The notes beneath the pieces are model-generated. The model worked only from the letters and a program-made list of their open reading frames with translations. It did no database searches and was not told where the DNA came from. From Faecalibacterium sp. I4-3-84 (GTDB lineage: Bacteria > Bacillota > Clostridia > Oscillospirales > Ruminococcaceae), in the NCBI RefSeq assembly GCF_023347255.1, contig NZ_CP094466.1, positions 248,001 through 312,000 on the forward strand: a stretch of 64,000 bases of DNA, in the 5' to 3' direction. How positions within the stretch are numbered: position 1 is the stretch's first letter; every line of letters begins with the position of its first letter. Shown here piece after piece: positions 7,935-16,160 of the stretch. The position numbers and the translations under genes are program-made.

Positions 7935-9275
7935 ATGAAGAAAATGATCACTCGTCGTAACTTCCTGAAGGCCGCTGGCGTTTCCGCCGCTGCTCTGGGT
8001 CTGGCTGCCTGCGGCGGCTCCTCCAGCAGCACCGCTTCCTCTGCTGCCAGTTCTACCGCTGCTTCCAGCACCGCTGCAAAGGCAGACGGCAAGGTCTACT
8101 ACCTGAACTTCAAGCCCGAGCAGGATCAGGATTGGCAGGATCTGGCCGCTGAGTACACCAAGGAGACCGGCGTGCCTGTGACCGTTGTCACCGCCGCTTC
8201 TGGCCAGTACGAGACCACCCTGATGAGCGAGATGGAGAAGAGCGAGGCTCCCACCCTGTTCCAGGTGAACGGCCCTGTTGGTCTGGCAAACTGGAAGGAT
8301 TACTGCTATGATCTGTCCGGCAGCCAGCTGTACGGTGAGCTGACCAGCGACTCTTTCGCACTGAAGGATGGCGACGCTGTGGCTGCCATCGCCTACGTCC
8401 TCGAGACCTACGGCATCATCTACAACAAGGAACTGCTGACCGCCGCTGGCTATACCCAGGACGACATCAAGGGCTTTGCCGATCTGAAGAAGGTCGCTGA
8501 CGATATTCAGGCACGCAAGGCTGAGCTGGGCGTGGACGGTGCTTTCACTTCTGCCGGCATGGACAGTTCTTCTGACTGGCGCTTCAAGACCCATCTGGCA
8601 AACCTGCCCATCTACTACGAGTACAAGGCAGACGGCATCAGCTCTACCGACGCCATCAAGGGCACCTATCTGGACAACTACAAGCAGATCTGGGATCTGT
8701 ACATCACCGATTCCACCTGTGACCCCACCCTGCTGGCTTCCAAGACCGGCAACGACGCTGTGGCTGAGTTTGTGGGCAAGAAGGCTGTGTTCTACCAGAA
8801 CGGCACTTGGGCTTACAATGACGTGAAGGATCTGGGCGACGACAACCTGGGTATGCTGCCCATCTACATCGGCGTGGATGGCGAGGAGAATCAGGGCCTG
8901 TGCACCGGTTCCGAGAACTTCTGGTGCGTGAACAACAACTCTTCTGATGCCGATATTCAGGCTACTCTGGACTTCCTGTACTGGTGCGTCACCTCTGAGG
9001 CCGGCACCAGCGCGATGGCTGACAAGATGGGCTTCGTCATCCCCTTCAAGAAGGCTAAGGACTCCACCAACCCCCTGATCACCATTGCAAACCAGTATGT
9101 GGCCGACGGCAAGACCAGTGTGGACTGGTGCTTCTCCACCATGCCTTCCGAGGAGTGGAAGAACGGCGTGGGCAGCGCTCTGACCGCTTACGCAGCAGGC
9201 ACCGGCGACTGGGACGGCGTTGTGACCGCCTTCGTTGATGGCTGGGCTAAGGAATACAAGCTGGCAAACGGCTAA
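7935..9275 (+). CDS. Sugar ABC transporter substrate-binding lipoprotein
   Basis: Extracellular carbohydrate-binding protein (solute-binding family 1), 446 residues. The signal peptide has twin arginines (ITRRNFLKAAG, R7-R8) and a lipobox GLAAC with lipid-anchored C26. A Ser/Ala/Thr linker follows, then the two-lobed binding domain. The neighbours (LacI regulator, two permeases, MalQ) point to maltose or malto-oligosaccharides. AAGGAGA is the ribosome site. A terminator-like hairpin directly after the gene probably gives more binding protein than permease. The twin-arginine motif suggests Tat export, but this is unproven. Confidence 0.9.
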   Translation: MKKMITRRNFLKAAGVSAAALGLAACGGSSSSTASSAASSTAASSTAAKADGKVYYLNFKPEQDQDWQDLAAEYTKETGVPVTVVTAASGQYETTLMSEMEKSEAPTLFQVNGPVGLANWKDYCYDLSGSQLYGELTSDSFALKDGDAVAAIAYVLETYGIIYNKELLTAAGYTQDDIKGFADLKKVADDIQARKAELGVDGAFTSAGMDSSSDWRFKTHLANLPIYYEYKADGISSTDAIKGTYLDNYKQIWDLYITDSTCDPTLLASKTGNDAVAEFVGKKAVFYQNGTWAYNDVKDLGDDNLGMLPIYIGVDGEENQGLCTGSENFWCVNNNSSDADIQATLDFLYWCVTSEAGTSAMADKMGFVIPFKKAKDSTNPLITIANQYVADGKTSVDWCFSTMPSEEWKNGVGSALTAYAAGTGDWDGVVTAFVDGWAKEYKLANG

Positions 9276-9308
9276 GCTCCTGATCGGTCTATAAAAAAGA
9301 ACTGAACA

Positions 9309-9349
9309 GGGAGGCGGGCGAAGAAGTTCGCCCCGCCTCCCCTTTTTTG
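9309..9349 (+). terminator. Intercistronic terminator/attenuator after binding-protein gene
   Basis: GGGAGGCGGG-CGAA pairs with TTCG-CCCCGCCTCCC and is followed by TTTTTT. No promoter is evident before the permease gene at 9379, so partial read-through is the likely mode. Confidence 0.85.
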
Positions 9350-9378
9350 TTAACCACTCCGCATATAGGAGGTACATC

Positions 9379-10230
9379 ATGCAAAAAGCCATCAGCAAAT
9401 ATTGGCCGGTGTTCGTGCTGCCCACGCTGCTCGCGTTCATCATCGGCTTTATCTGGCCCTTCATCTGGGGCATTTACCTTTCGTTCCAGCGGTTCACTAC
9501 TGTTAGCAAGACCACCTTTGTGGGCATCCAGAACTACATCAACGTATTTCAGGATTCCACCTTCCTGCATGCCTTCGGCTTTACCGCAGCGTTCACTGTA
9601 GTATCCACCGTGCTCATCAACGTCTGCGCCTTTGCCATTGCGCTGGTGCTCACCCGCGGCATCCGCGGCACCAACATCTTCCGTACCGTCTACTTCATGC
9701 CCAACCTGATCGGCGGCATCCTGCTGGGCTACATCTGGCAGATCCTGCTCAACGGTGTGCTGGCCAACCTGCAGAAACCTCTGCTGGCGCTGGATGCCAA
9801 GGCCGGTTTCGTCGGTTTGGTCATCCTGATGTGCTGGCAGCAGATCGGCTACATGATGATCATTTACGTTGCCGGCCTGCAGAGCGTGCCCGGCGACCTG
9901 ATCGAAGCCGCCAAGATCGACGGTGCCAACGACCGCGAGATCCTGTTCAAGATCAAAATTCCCATGGTTATGCCCAGCGTGACCATCTGCACCTTCCTGA
10001 CCCTGACCAACAGCTTCAAGCTGTTCGACCAGAACGTTGCCCTGACCGCAGGCGAACCCGCCAACGCCAGTGAAATGCTGGCCCTGAACATCTACAACAC
10101 CTTCTATGGCCGTTCCGGTGCCCAGTGGAAGGGCATTGGTCAGGCGAAGGCTGTGGTGTTCTTCCTGATCGTCGTGGTCATTTCTCTGATCCAGCTCCAC
10201 TTTACCCGTTCCAAGGAGGTGCAGCAGTAA
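9379..10230 (+). CDS. Sugar ABC transporter permease, MalF/UgpA type
   Basis: Inner-membrane subunit of the carbohydrate importer, 283 residues with six predicted membrane segments. The cytoplasmic EAA loop (LIEAAKIDGANDREILFKIK, about 175-194) contacts the ATPase. An excellent ribosome site (AGGAGG) precedes the ATG. The stop codon shares its last base with the next gene's start, so the two permeases are translationally coupled. No ATPase gene is present locally; such importers often use a shared MsiK/UgpC-type ATPase encoded elsewhere. Confidence 0.93.
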   Translation: MQKAISKYWPVFVLPTLLAFIIGFIWPFIWGIYLSFQRFTTVSKTTFVGIQNYINVFQDSTFLHAFGFTAAFTVVSTVLINVCAFAIALVLTRGIRGTNIFRTVYFMPNLIGGILLGYIWQILLNGVLANLQKPLLALDAKAGFVGLVILMCWQQIGYMMIIYVAGLQSVPGDLIEAAKIDGANDREILFKIKIPMVMPSVTICTFLTLTNSFKLFDQNVALTAGEPANASEMLALNIYNTFYGRSGAQWKGIGQAKAVVFFLIVVVISLIQLHFTRSKEVQQ

Positions 10231-11072
10231 TGCCTAAACAGAAAAAAATGTGGGATAACATCCTCACCGTCATCATGACGCTGCTGAGTCTGCTGTGGAT
10301 CTACCCCATCGTGCTGATCCTGCTGAACAGCTTGAAGGTCGAGGGCAGCTTTACCACCTCCACCGTGTTCAAGCTGCCCACCGCCGAGACCTTTGCGGGC
10401 CTGAGCAACTACGTTTACGGTGTCACCAAGATGGGCTTCCTTTCCAGCCTTGGCTACAGCCTTGTCATCACCGTTACCAGTGTGGCGCTGATCCTGCTGT
10501 GCTGCTCCATGACCGGTTGGTACCTCACCCGCGTGAACAATAAGCTGAGCAAGTTCATGAACCTGCTGATCGTGTTCTCCATGGTCGTGCCCTTCCAGAT
10601 GGTCATGTTCACCCTGTCCAAGACCGCTGACCAGCTCAAGCTGAACACCCCGTGGGACATCTGCATCATCTATCTGGGCTTCGGTGCCGGTCTGGCCGTG
10701 TTCATGTTCACCGGCTTCATGAAGAGCGTGCCCATGGAAATTGAGGAAGCGGCCATGATCGACGGCTGCAACCCCATTCAGATCTTCTTCAAGGTCGTAT
10801 TCCCCATCCTCAAGCCCACCATGATCTCCACCGCCATCCTCGAGACCATGTGGGTGTGGAACGACTACCTGCTGCCCACTCTGGTGCTGGACATCAAGAA
10901 ATACCGCACCATTCCCATGGCCATCCAGTACTTCCGCGGCGGCTACGGCCGTGTGGAGCTGGCTCCCATGATGGCCTGCATCATCATTGCCATTATCCCC
11001 ATCATCATCCTGTACATGACCTGCCAGAAGTACATCATCGAGGGCGTGGTTGCAGGTGCCGTGAAGGGCTAA
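10230..11072 (+). CDS. Sugar ABC transporter permease, MalG/UgpE type
   Basis: Second permease of the importer, 280 residues. The ATG at 10230 overlaps the preceding TAA by one base (TAATG) and sits after AAGGAGGTG. An earlier in-frame opening inside the upstream gene is rejected. Six membrane segments are visible, and the EAA loop reads MEIEEAAMIDGCNPIQIFFK (about 169-188). It pairs with the upstream MalF-like subunit to form the channel. The malQ start lies 16 bp downstream. Confidence 0.93.
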   Translation: MPKQKKMWDNILTVIMTLLSLLWIYPIVLILLNSLKVEGSFTTSTVFKLPTAETFAGLSNYVYGVTKMGFLSSLGYSLVITVTSVALILLCCSMTGWYLTRVNNKLSKFMNLLIVFSMVVPFQMVMFTLSKTADQLKLNTPWDICIIYLGFGAGLAVFMFTGFMKSVPMEIEEAAMIDGCNPIQIFFKVVFPILKPTMISTAILETMWVWNDYLLPTLVLDIKKYRTIPMAIQYFRGGYGRVELAPMMACIIIAIIPIIILYMTCQKYIIEGVVAGAVKG

Positions 11073-11087
11073 GGAGGTGCGCACACT

Positions 11088-12551
11088 ATGCGTGCAAGCG
11101 GCATTCTGATGCCCGTTTTCAGTCTGCCGGGGCCTTTTGGCATCGGTACGCTGGGAAAAGAGGCCTTTGCATTCGTGGATTTTCTGGCCGATGCAAAGCA
11201 GACCTACTGGCAGATCCTGCCCATCGGCCCCACCGGCTACGGCGACAGCCCTTACCAGAGCTTCTCCGCCTTTGCCGGAAATCCCTATTTTATCGATTAC
11301 CGCCTGCTGGCTGCGGACGATTTGCTGACCGCCGACGAGATCCCCGCTGAAAAGCCGGTCGGTTCTGTCGACTACGGTGCCCTTTACAACGAGCGGCCTG
11401 TGATCCTGAAAAAGGCAGCCGACCGCCTGCTGGCAGCCCCCTCCCCCTCCTATGAAGCCTTCTGCGAGGCGCAGAGCTTCTGGCTGGAGGATTACGCCCT
11501 GTTTATGGCTGTCAAGGCCGAACAGGGGCAGGCCGGCCTTGCCGACTGGCCGGATGACCTGCGCTGCCGCAAACCGGAAGCCATTGCTGCCGCAAAACAG
11601 CGTCTCGCCGGTGCGGTGGATTACTACAAGGCGGTGCAATTCTTCTTCTACACCCAGTGGAACGCCCTGAAGGCTTACGCCAACGGCAAGGGCGTCCGTC
11701 TGGTGGGCGATATTCCCATCTATGTCAGCCCGGATTCCAGCGATCTGTGGACCCACCCGGAGCTGTTCCAGACCGACGGAGAAATGCATCTGACCCAGGT
11801 GGCCGGATGCCCGCCGGACGCCTTTGCAGCAGACGGCCAGCTGTGGGGCAACCCCCTGTATGACTGGCCCACGCACAAAGCCACCGGCTTTGCGTGGTGG
11901 AAGCAGCGCATGAAGCACGCCACCTCCATTTACGATGTGGTGCGCATCGACCACTTCCGCGGCTTCGAGAGCTATTACTCCATTCCCGCCGGGAACAAAA
12001 CGGCGACGGGCGGTCACTGGGAAAAAGGCCCTGACCGCGATTTTATCAACGCCATGCATGAAAACCTTGGCGAGGGCGGCATCATTGCCGAGGATCTTGG
12101 CTACCTGACCCCGGAGGTCAAGGCCATGCTTTCTGCCAGCGGCTACCCGGGCATGAAGATCATGCAGTTTGCCTTTGACAGCCGGGAATCCGGCAATTAC
12201 CTGCCCCACACCTACCACCGCAACAGCGTGGTGTACACCGGCACCCACGACAATGTGACCACCGAAGGCTGGCGTACCAACGCCAGTGCCGAGGATGTGG
12301 CCTATGCCTGCCGCTACCTGCGCTGCCAGCCGGAAGAGCTGACCGAGGCCATGATCTGTGCCTGCCTTGCCAGTGTATCGGATACCGCTGTGATCCCTCT
12401 GGCGGACTGGCTGCATCTGGGCAGTGAGGCCCGCATCAACACTCCCAGCACCCAAGGCTCCAACTGGCAGTGGCGGCTCACCTGTCCCTTGCCGGAAGCA
12501 CTGGCCGGACACATTGCGCAGCTGACCGTGCTCTACGAACGGGCACAGTAA
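11088..12551 (+). CDS. malQ: 4-alpha-glucanotransferase (amylomaltase, GH77)
   Basis: Transfers alpha-1,4-glucan segments between malto-oligosaccharides, releasing glucose, in the cytoplasm. The 487-residue length is typical. FSLPGPFGIGTLG and LPIGPTGYGDSPYQSFSAFA are family blocks. The catalytic nucleophile is D288 in VVRIDHFRGFESYY, the acid/base is E335 in IIAEDLGYLTPEV, and YTGTHDN carries the third acidic residue. AAGGAGGTG is the ribosome site. Being last in the importer operon, it processes the imported oligosaccharides and supports the maltodextrin assignment. Confidence 0.96.
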   Translation: MRASGILMPVFSLPGPFGIGTLGKEAFAFVDFLADAKQTYWQILPIGPTGYGDSPYQSFSAFAGNPYFIDYRLLAADDLLTADEIPAEKPVGSVDYGALYNERPVILKKAADRLLAAPSPSYEAFCEAQSFWLEDYALFMAVKAEQGQAGLADWPDDLRCRKPEAIAAAKQRLAGAVDYYKAVQFFFYTQWNALKAYANGKGVRLVGDIPIYVSPDSSDLWTHPELFQTDGEMHLTQVAGCPPDAFAADGQLWGNPLYDWPTHKATGFAWWKQRMKHATSIYDVVRIDHFRGFESYYSIPAGNKTATGGHWEKGPDRDFINAMHENLGEGGIIAEDLGYLTPEVKAMLSASGYPGMKIMQFAFDSRESGNYLPHTYHRNSVVYTGTHDNVTTEGWRTNASAEDVAYACRYLRCQPEELTEAMICACLASVSDTAVIPLADWLHLGSEARINTPSTQGSNWQWRLTCPLPEALAGHIAQLTVLYERAQ

Positions 12552-12574
12552 TTCCCCGATCATTTTCTCCTCGT

Positions 12575-12616
12575 AAAAGCGTCTGCACCCGGAATGTGCA
12601 GGCGCTTTTGTTTTTT
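12575..12616 (+). terminator. Terminator of the maltodextrin operon
   Basis: AAAAGCG-T-CTGCAC pairs with GTGCAG-G-CGCTTTT around a 7-nt loop, followed by a T-rich run. The rest of the gap to 12832 holds only the promoter described next. Confidence 0.92.
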
Positions 12617-12743
12617 CTACAGAACATTTTTTCAGGACCAGATTATGGACATATTGCGCATTTTTGGGCTGACATCCGTGATTTTGCCGCCTTTCTGTAA
12701 CAGTTTATTCACAAATGTATCATGATTTTGCGCATCTCTGCTC

Positions 12744-12772
12744 TTGTTATTTGGACACAGTTATGTTACAAT
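12744..12772 (+). promoter_or_regulatory. Promoter of the double-glycine-leader gene pair
   Basis: TTGTTA and TACAAT are spaced 17 bp apart, with an extended -10 (TG one base before the hexamer). The predicted start is near 12779, leaving a 54-nt leader before the first gene. The sequence matches a strong vegetative promoter. Confidence 0.85.
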
Positions 12773-12832
12773 TCAGATAGTATTATTGTCTGCCTTTGTG
12801 CAGATTCCACTACGGAAAGGAGTTCTTCCACC

Positions 12833-13291
12833 ATGGATCATCCCAATCAGAATACCATGCTTTTACCGGCTTCCTATGCCGTTATCTCCGAAGAGGAAAT
12901 GACCTATCTGGATGGCGGTCAGTCCATCTACCTTGGCTCAGCCTTTAATCACGATATTTATTTCAACACCGATCAGTTTGCTACATTCTGCCAGAATGCA
13001 GCGATCAACCTGTTCGTGCTGATGACCAACTATTCCTTCCGGTACATCGCAGGCCGTGTGCAGTCCGGTCTGTCGAATGGTCTGAGCCTGTCCGGCACCT
13101 TCTATCACACTTGGGATAAGATGAACACCTGGAGCCGTATCGCTTCTGTGGGCGTTGCCGGTCTGGCCGGTGTCTATGTCTATTCGCAGGTCATGAACGT
13201 CATTCGTACCGTTACAAGCATCTACGATCAGATCGTGAACCCCATGCCGAGCTTTGATGCCGCTCAGGCCGAGGAAACCGCTGCCGCCTGA
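12833..13291 (+). CDS. MAM-like small protein with double-glycine leader
   Basis: 152 residues, with AAAGGAG before the ATG. The N-terminus reads MLLPASYAVISEEEMTYLDG then G29, a bacteriocin-type leader with acidic and hydrophobic spacing before Gly-Gly. From M9 this leader aligns without gaps with the start of the F. prausnitzii protein MAM as I remember it ([20 protein letters not shown] then G), about 13 of 22 positions identical. The presumed mature part has amphipathic and hydrophobic stretches (INLFVLMTNYSFRYIAG; ASVGVAGLAGVYVYSQVMNV) and a polar Ala/Glu tail. No transporter-peptidase gene is adjacent. Function is unknown; cleavage, export and any activity are inference. Confidence 0.75.
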   Translation: MDHPNQNTMLLPASYAVISEEEMTYLDGGQSIYLGSAFNHDIYFNTDQFATFCQNAAINLFVLMTNYSFRYIAGRVQSGLSNGLSLSGTFYHTWDKMNTWSRIASVGVAGLAGVYVYSQVMNVIRTVTSIYDQIVNPMPSFDAAQAEETAAA

Positions 13292-13338
13292 GTTTGATTC
13301 CATTCCCGGAACGATCTTGTCAGAAAGGAGCTTTCTCC

Positions 13339-13698
13339 ATGAAAAACCTTCAGATGCCGCATTCATACATTTCTGTTTCCGAAGAAGAGCTGCGCAGCAT
13401 TTCCGGCGGCGGGCCGCTGGGCGATGCGTTGGATCTTTTCTTCAGCAATCTGCGTCTGGACGATCTTTTCTTTAGCGGCGGATTGATCTCACTTTCTTTC
13501 ACCTTTGTGCCCATGCTGCTGTTCAATGTGGTAAAGACAGGCTTCAACTTCGTGGTGAGCGCCTACGATACCATCGCAGACCTGTTCCATTTTTCCCACG
13601 AGGAGCGGGACATGGTGCAGTATATCTCGGATCAGCAGCGCCGGGAAGAAGAGAAAGAGCAGGCTCAGTCCGCTCCCGGCCCGAAACCGGTTTTCTGA
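13339..13698 (+). CDS. Second small protein with double-glycine leader
   Basis: 119 residues, starting 47 bp after the previous gene and behind AAAGGAG, so probably in the same transcript. The leader MPHSYISVSEEELRSISG then G24 repeats the pattern of the first protein (SYxxxSEEE followed by Gly-Gly). The core has two hydrophobic segments (about 46-60 and 62-80) and ends in a highly charged tail, SDQQRREEEKEQAQ, then Pro-rich. The cores of the two proteins look only distantly alike. Co-expression suggests a two-component secreted pair, as in two-peptide bacteriocins, but nothing direct shows this. Confidence 0.7.
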   Translation: MKNLQMPHSYISVSEEELRSISGGGPLGDALDLFFSNLRLDDLFFSGGLISLSFTFVPMLLFNVVKTGFNFVVSAYDTIADLFHFSHEERDMVQYISDQQRREEEKEQAQSAPGPKPVF

Positions 13699-13725
13699 AC
13701 CTTCCCAGCAGTATAAAGCATAGCA

Positions 13726-13765
13726 AAAAACGCATCTGCAAAATCTTGCAGATGCGTTTTTGTTT
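13726..13765. terminator. Bidirectional terminator, 15-bp perfect stem
   Basis: AAAAACGCATCTGCA pairs perfectly with 13747-13761 around a 6-nt loop. T runs lie on both strands, ending both the small-protein operon and the convergent galK gene. Confidence 0.95.
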
Positions 13766-15058
13766 TCAGATCGCTTTCACTGCCCCCTGCTCCCGCAGAC
13801 GCAGAATGTAGCAGCTGCCCTTGCCGAATACCCGCTCGATCTCGCTGTGATAGCGTTCCAGCAGGCTCTGGGGAACATACGCCTGAATGGTGCCTGCAAA
13901 GCCGCCGCCCTGCATCCGCCAGGCTCCCGTGCTGCCCTGCAGGATACTCTGGCTCAGCGCCAGTGCCACCGAAAGCCCCTGATGCCGCACATCGGTGCTG
14001 CAGTAGACATTCTGGCATAGCGCAAAGGATGCGCGTCCGCTTTCCAGCACCAGCGCTGCAAAGGCAGCAAACTGTCCGGCCTGCAGCGCATCCCTCTGGG
14101 CAAGGGTGCGAGCGTTCTCTTCAAAATAGTGGATGGCGCGCAGCACCGCGCGGTCGCCGCAGGCTTTGCGCAGTGCAGGCAGTGCTGCCCAGAATGCGCT
14201 CTCCGTCACCTGTCCCAGCACCTTTTTGCCAAGAAACGCTGCGATCTGCTCCATCTCCTGCCGGATGGCTGCAAACTCACCGGTCAATTCGCTGTGGCTG
14301 CCGCGCGTATCGGTAACGCACAGGCTCATGCCCGGCGGCAGCAGGCCGTCGGCGTGGATCTTTTCCAGAACCGGCTGCTGGGGATCTGCAAAATCCGCAA
14401 AGATAATGCCGCCCACTGCGCTGGTCAGCTGATCCAGCAGGCCGCTGGGCTTGCCAAAATAGGTATTCTCCGCATACTGACAGATCTTTGCCAGCTCCGC
14501 CGGGGCCAGACCGCAGCCATATTCTCCGTTCCAGATGGCAGCCATGCCCATTTCAAAGGCAGCAGAGCTGGAAAGGCCGCTGCCGCGCAGCACATCACTG
14601 GCCGTGTATGCATCAAAGCCGCCCACCGCTTTGCCTGCCGCGCGGAAGCCCTCGGCAATGCCGCGGATCAGGCTGGCCGAGTGGGTGCTCTCCCCTTCCT
14701 GCGGCCCCTCCACGGTCAGGTCGATCACATCCAGCTTGTTGAACCCGCGGGATTTGACCCGCACGTAGCCGTCTGTATTGTGCGCAGCCACGGCCACAAG
14801 ATCCAGCGTGACAGCCGCCGCAAGGCCATAACCGTGCTGGTGGTCGGTGTGGTTACCGCCCAGCTCTGCGCGGCCCGGTGCCGAATAAACCTGCACCTGC
14901 CTGCCCGGCCCAAAGTATAGCTCAAACTGTTCCAGCGCAGCACAGTAGCGTGCCCGCTGCCGACAGATCTCCTGCGCCGCATCGCCATACAGTGCCCGGA
15001 GCTTATCGTCCCATTTGCCCGCCGCGATCTCATTTCGGAGCTGCGCACTGTCTGCCAT
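13766..15058 (-). CDS. galK: Galactokinase-like GHMP kinase (copy 1)
   Basis: Phosphorylates galactose or a related sugar at C1. 430 residues from the ATG at 15058, which follows GGGAGGA; upstream in-frame sequence lies in the promoter region. GHMP motifs: PGRAELGGNHTDHQHG (the usual enzymes have GEHTDYN), the ATP loop LRGSGLSSSAAFEMG and MQGGGFAGTIQAYVP. This divergent GNHTDHQ form is shared with the second copy at 48691. It is transcribed divergently from an AraC regulator, a likely controller. Substrate preference relative to copy 2 cannot be told from sequence. Confidence 0.85.
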   Translation of the reverse strand: MADSAQLRNEIAAGKWDDKLRALYGDAAQEICRQRARYCAALEQFELYFGPGRQVQVYSAPGRAELGGNHTDHQHGYGLAAAVTLDLVAVAAHNTDGYVRVKSRGFNKLDVIDLTVEGPQEGESTHSASLIRGIAEGFRAAGKAVGGFDAYTASDVLRGSGLSSSAAFEMGMAAIWNGEYGCGLAPAELAKICQYAENTYFGKPSGLLDQLTSAVGGIIFADFADPQQPVLEKIHADGLLPPGMSLCVTDTRGSHSELTGEFAAIRQEMEQIAAFLGKKVLGQVTESAFWAALPALRKACGDRAVLRAIHYFEENARTLAQRDALQAGQFAAFAALVLESGRASFALCQNVYCSTDVRHQGLSVALALSQSILQGSTGAWRMQGGGFAGTIQAYVPQSLLERYHSEIERVFGKGSCYILRLREQGAVKAI

Positions 15059-15109
15059 AACGATTCCTCCCTGAATATGCTGCTTTGGGATAGATGGGTT
15101 GTTACGTCT

Positions 15110-15138
15110 ATTGTAATGCATCCAGCCGCTTTTTTCAA
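15110..15138 (-). promoter_or_regulatory. Promoter of galK copy 1
   Basis: TTGAAA and TACAAT on the minus strand with a 17-bp spacer, about 50 bp before the start codon. Confidence 0.8.
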
Positions 15139-15199
15139 TTTCCAACGTAGAAAAAGCGCGAATTTTGGCACCCAGTTCAAAGAATAAGATGTACTTTTG

Positions 15200-15229
15200 T
15201 TGAATTTGCGGGCAGGTGTGTGGTATACT
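15200..15229 (+). promoter_or_regulatory. Promoter of the AraC-family gene
   Basis: TTGAAT and TATACT with an 18-bp spacer. It is back to back with the galK promoter about 60 bp away, so an AraC protein bound between them could control both genes. Confidence 0.78.
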
Positions 15230-15287
15230 ATACCAAAGATCGGGCACAAAGCTGCCCGCAACGTGACAGAGCGGAGGAAACGCGGCT

Positions 15288-16148
15288 ATGGCAGATGTAT
15301 ATAAGCAATCCTTCAAACAAAATTATACCAATAATATTGAGCTTTCCATCTTCAATTGCGGCATCGAACGCTGTGCTCCGGGCCAAACATGGGGGCCGGG
15401 TATCCGCGACCATTACCTGATCCATCTGGTACTTTCCGGCAAGGGCGTATTCGAGGTGGGCGGACGCACCTGGGAAGTGAGCCAGGGTCAGCTGTTTTTT
15501 GCCCGGCCAAGCCAGCTGATCCGGTATACTGCCGATGAGCAGCAGCCTTGGGAGTACAGCTGGGTAGGCTTCAACGGTGCGTGTGCCCACAAACTGGCCG
15601 CACAGCTCCCTTTCACCGACGACTCGCCGGTGCATCACACCCACGACCCCGATGGGATGCGTGCCGCTCTGGCCAACATTTATTCATCCCGCGGGCTGCA
15701 GCCGCAGGATGAAGCCGCCATGGTGGGCTACCTTTATCTCTTCATCGCCTCTCTGATGAAGGAGACCAGCGCTGGCAAGCCGCACACGGCTTCCTCTTCC
15801 AGCCAGTATGTGCTCAACGCCATCAAGTACATCCAGTTCAATTATTCACACGATATTTCCATTGATGATGTGGCAAAAAGCGTAGGTGTCTCCCGCAGCC
15901 ACCTGTACCGCGTGTTCATGCTGAACGTAGGCAAAAGCCCCATCGATTACCTTACCGAATACCGCATCAACGAAGCCTGCAAGCTGCTGCGCGCAGGCAA
16001 CCTTTCCATTGCCGAGGTCGCGGTGTCGGTAGGCTTCTTTGACCAGTTCTATTTCTCGCGGGTATTCAAGCGCGCCAAGGGCGTGCCGCCCAGCAAGTAT
16101 TTTGCGGCGCAGGCTGATGCTCCCGCCGACGGCCCCGACCACCAGTAA
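15288..16148 (+). CDS. AraC-family transcriptional regulator
   Basis: 286 residues. The N-terminal half is a cupin-like sugar-sensing domain (LIHLVLSGKGVFEVGGRTWE, then GQLFFARPSQLIRY). The C-terminal 100 residues hold two helix-turn-helix units: ISIDDVAKSVGVSRSHLYRV and LSIAEVAVSVGFFDQFYFSR, with the family ending FKRAKGVPPSKYF. CGGAGGA precedes the ATG. Its position divergent to a galactokinase suggests activation by an alpha-galactoside or galactose, as in RafR/MsmR-type regulators. The ligand is inferred. Confidence 0.88.
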   Translation: MADVYKQSFKQNYTNNIELSIFNCGIERCAPGQTWGPGIRDHYLIHLVLSGKGVFEVGGRTWEVSQGQLFFARPSQLIRYTADEQQPWEYSWVGFNGACAHKLAAQLPFTDDSPVHHTHDPDGMRAALANIYSSRGLQPQDEAAMVGYLYLFIASLMKETSAGKPHTASSSSQYVLNAIKYIQFNYSHDISIDDVAKSVGVSRSHLYRVFMLNVGKSPIDYLTEYRINEACKLLRAGNLSIAEVAVSVGFFDQFYFSRVFKRAKGVPPSKYFAAQADAPADGPDHQ

Positions 16149-16160
16149 AGGAGACCCTTC

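Noticed and set aside
10140-12563. Open frame of about 800 codons antisense to the permease gene and malQ
   Set aside because: It spans two verified genes on the other strand and reads through their terminator region.
12722-12832. Longer N-terminus for the first double-glycine-leader protein
   Set aside because: That start lies upstream of the promoter; the ATG at 12833 has AAAGGAG and restores a normal leader length.
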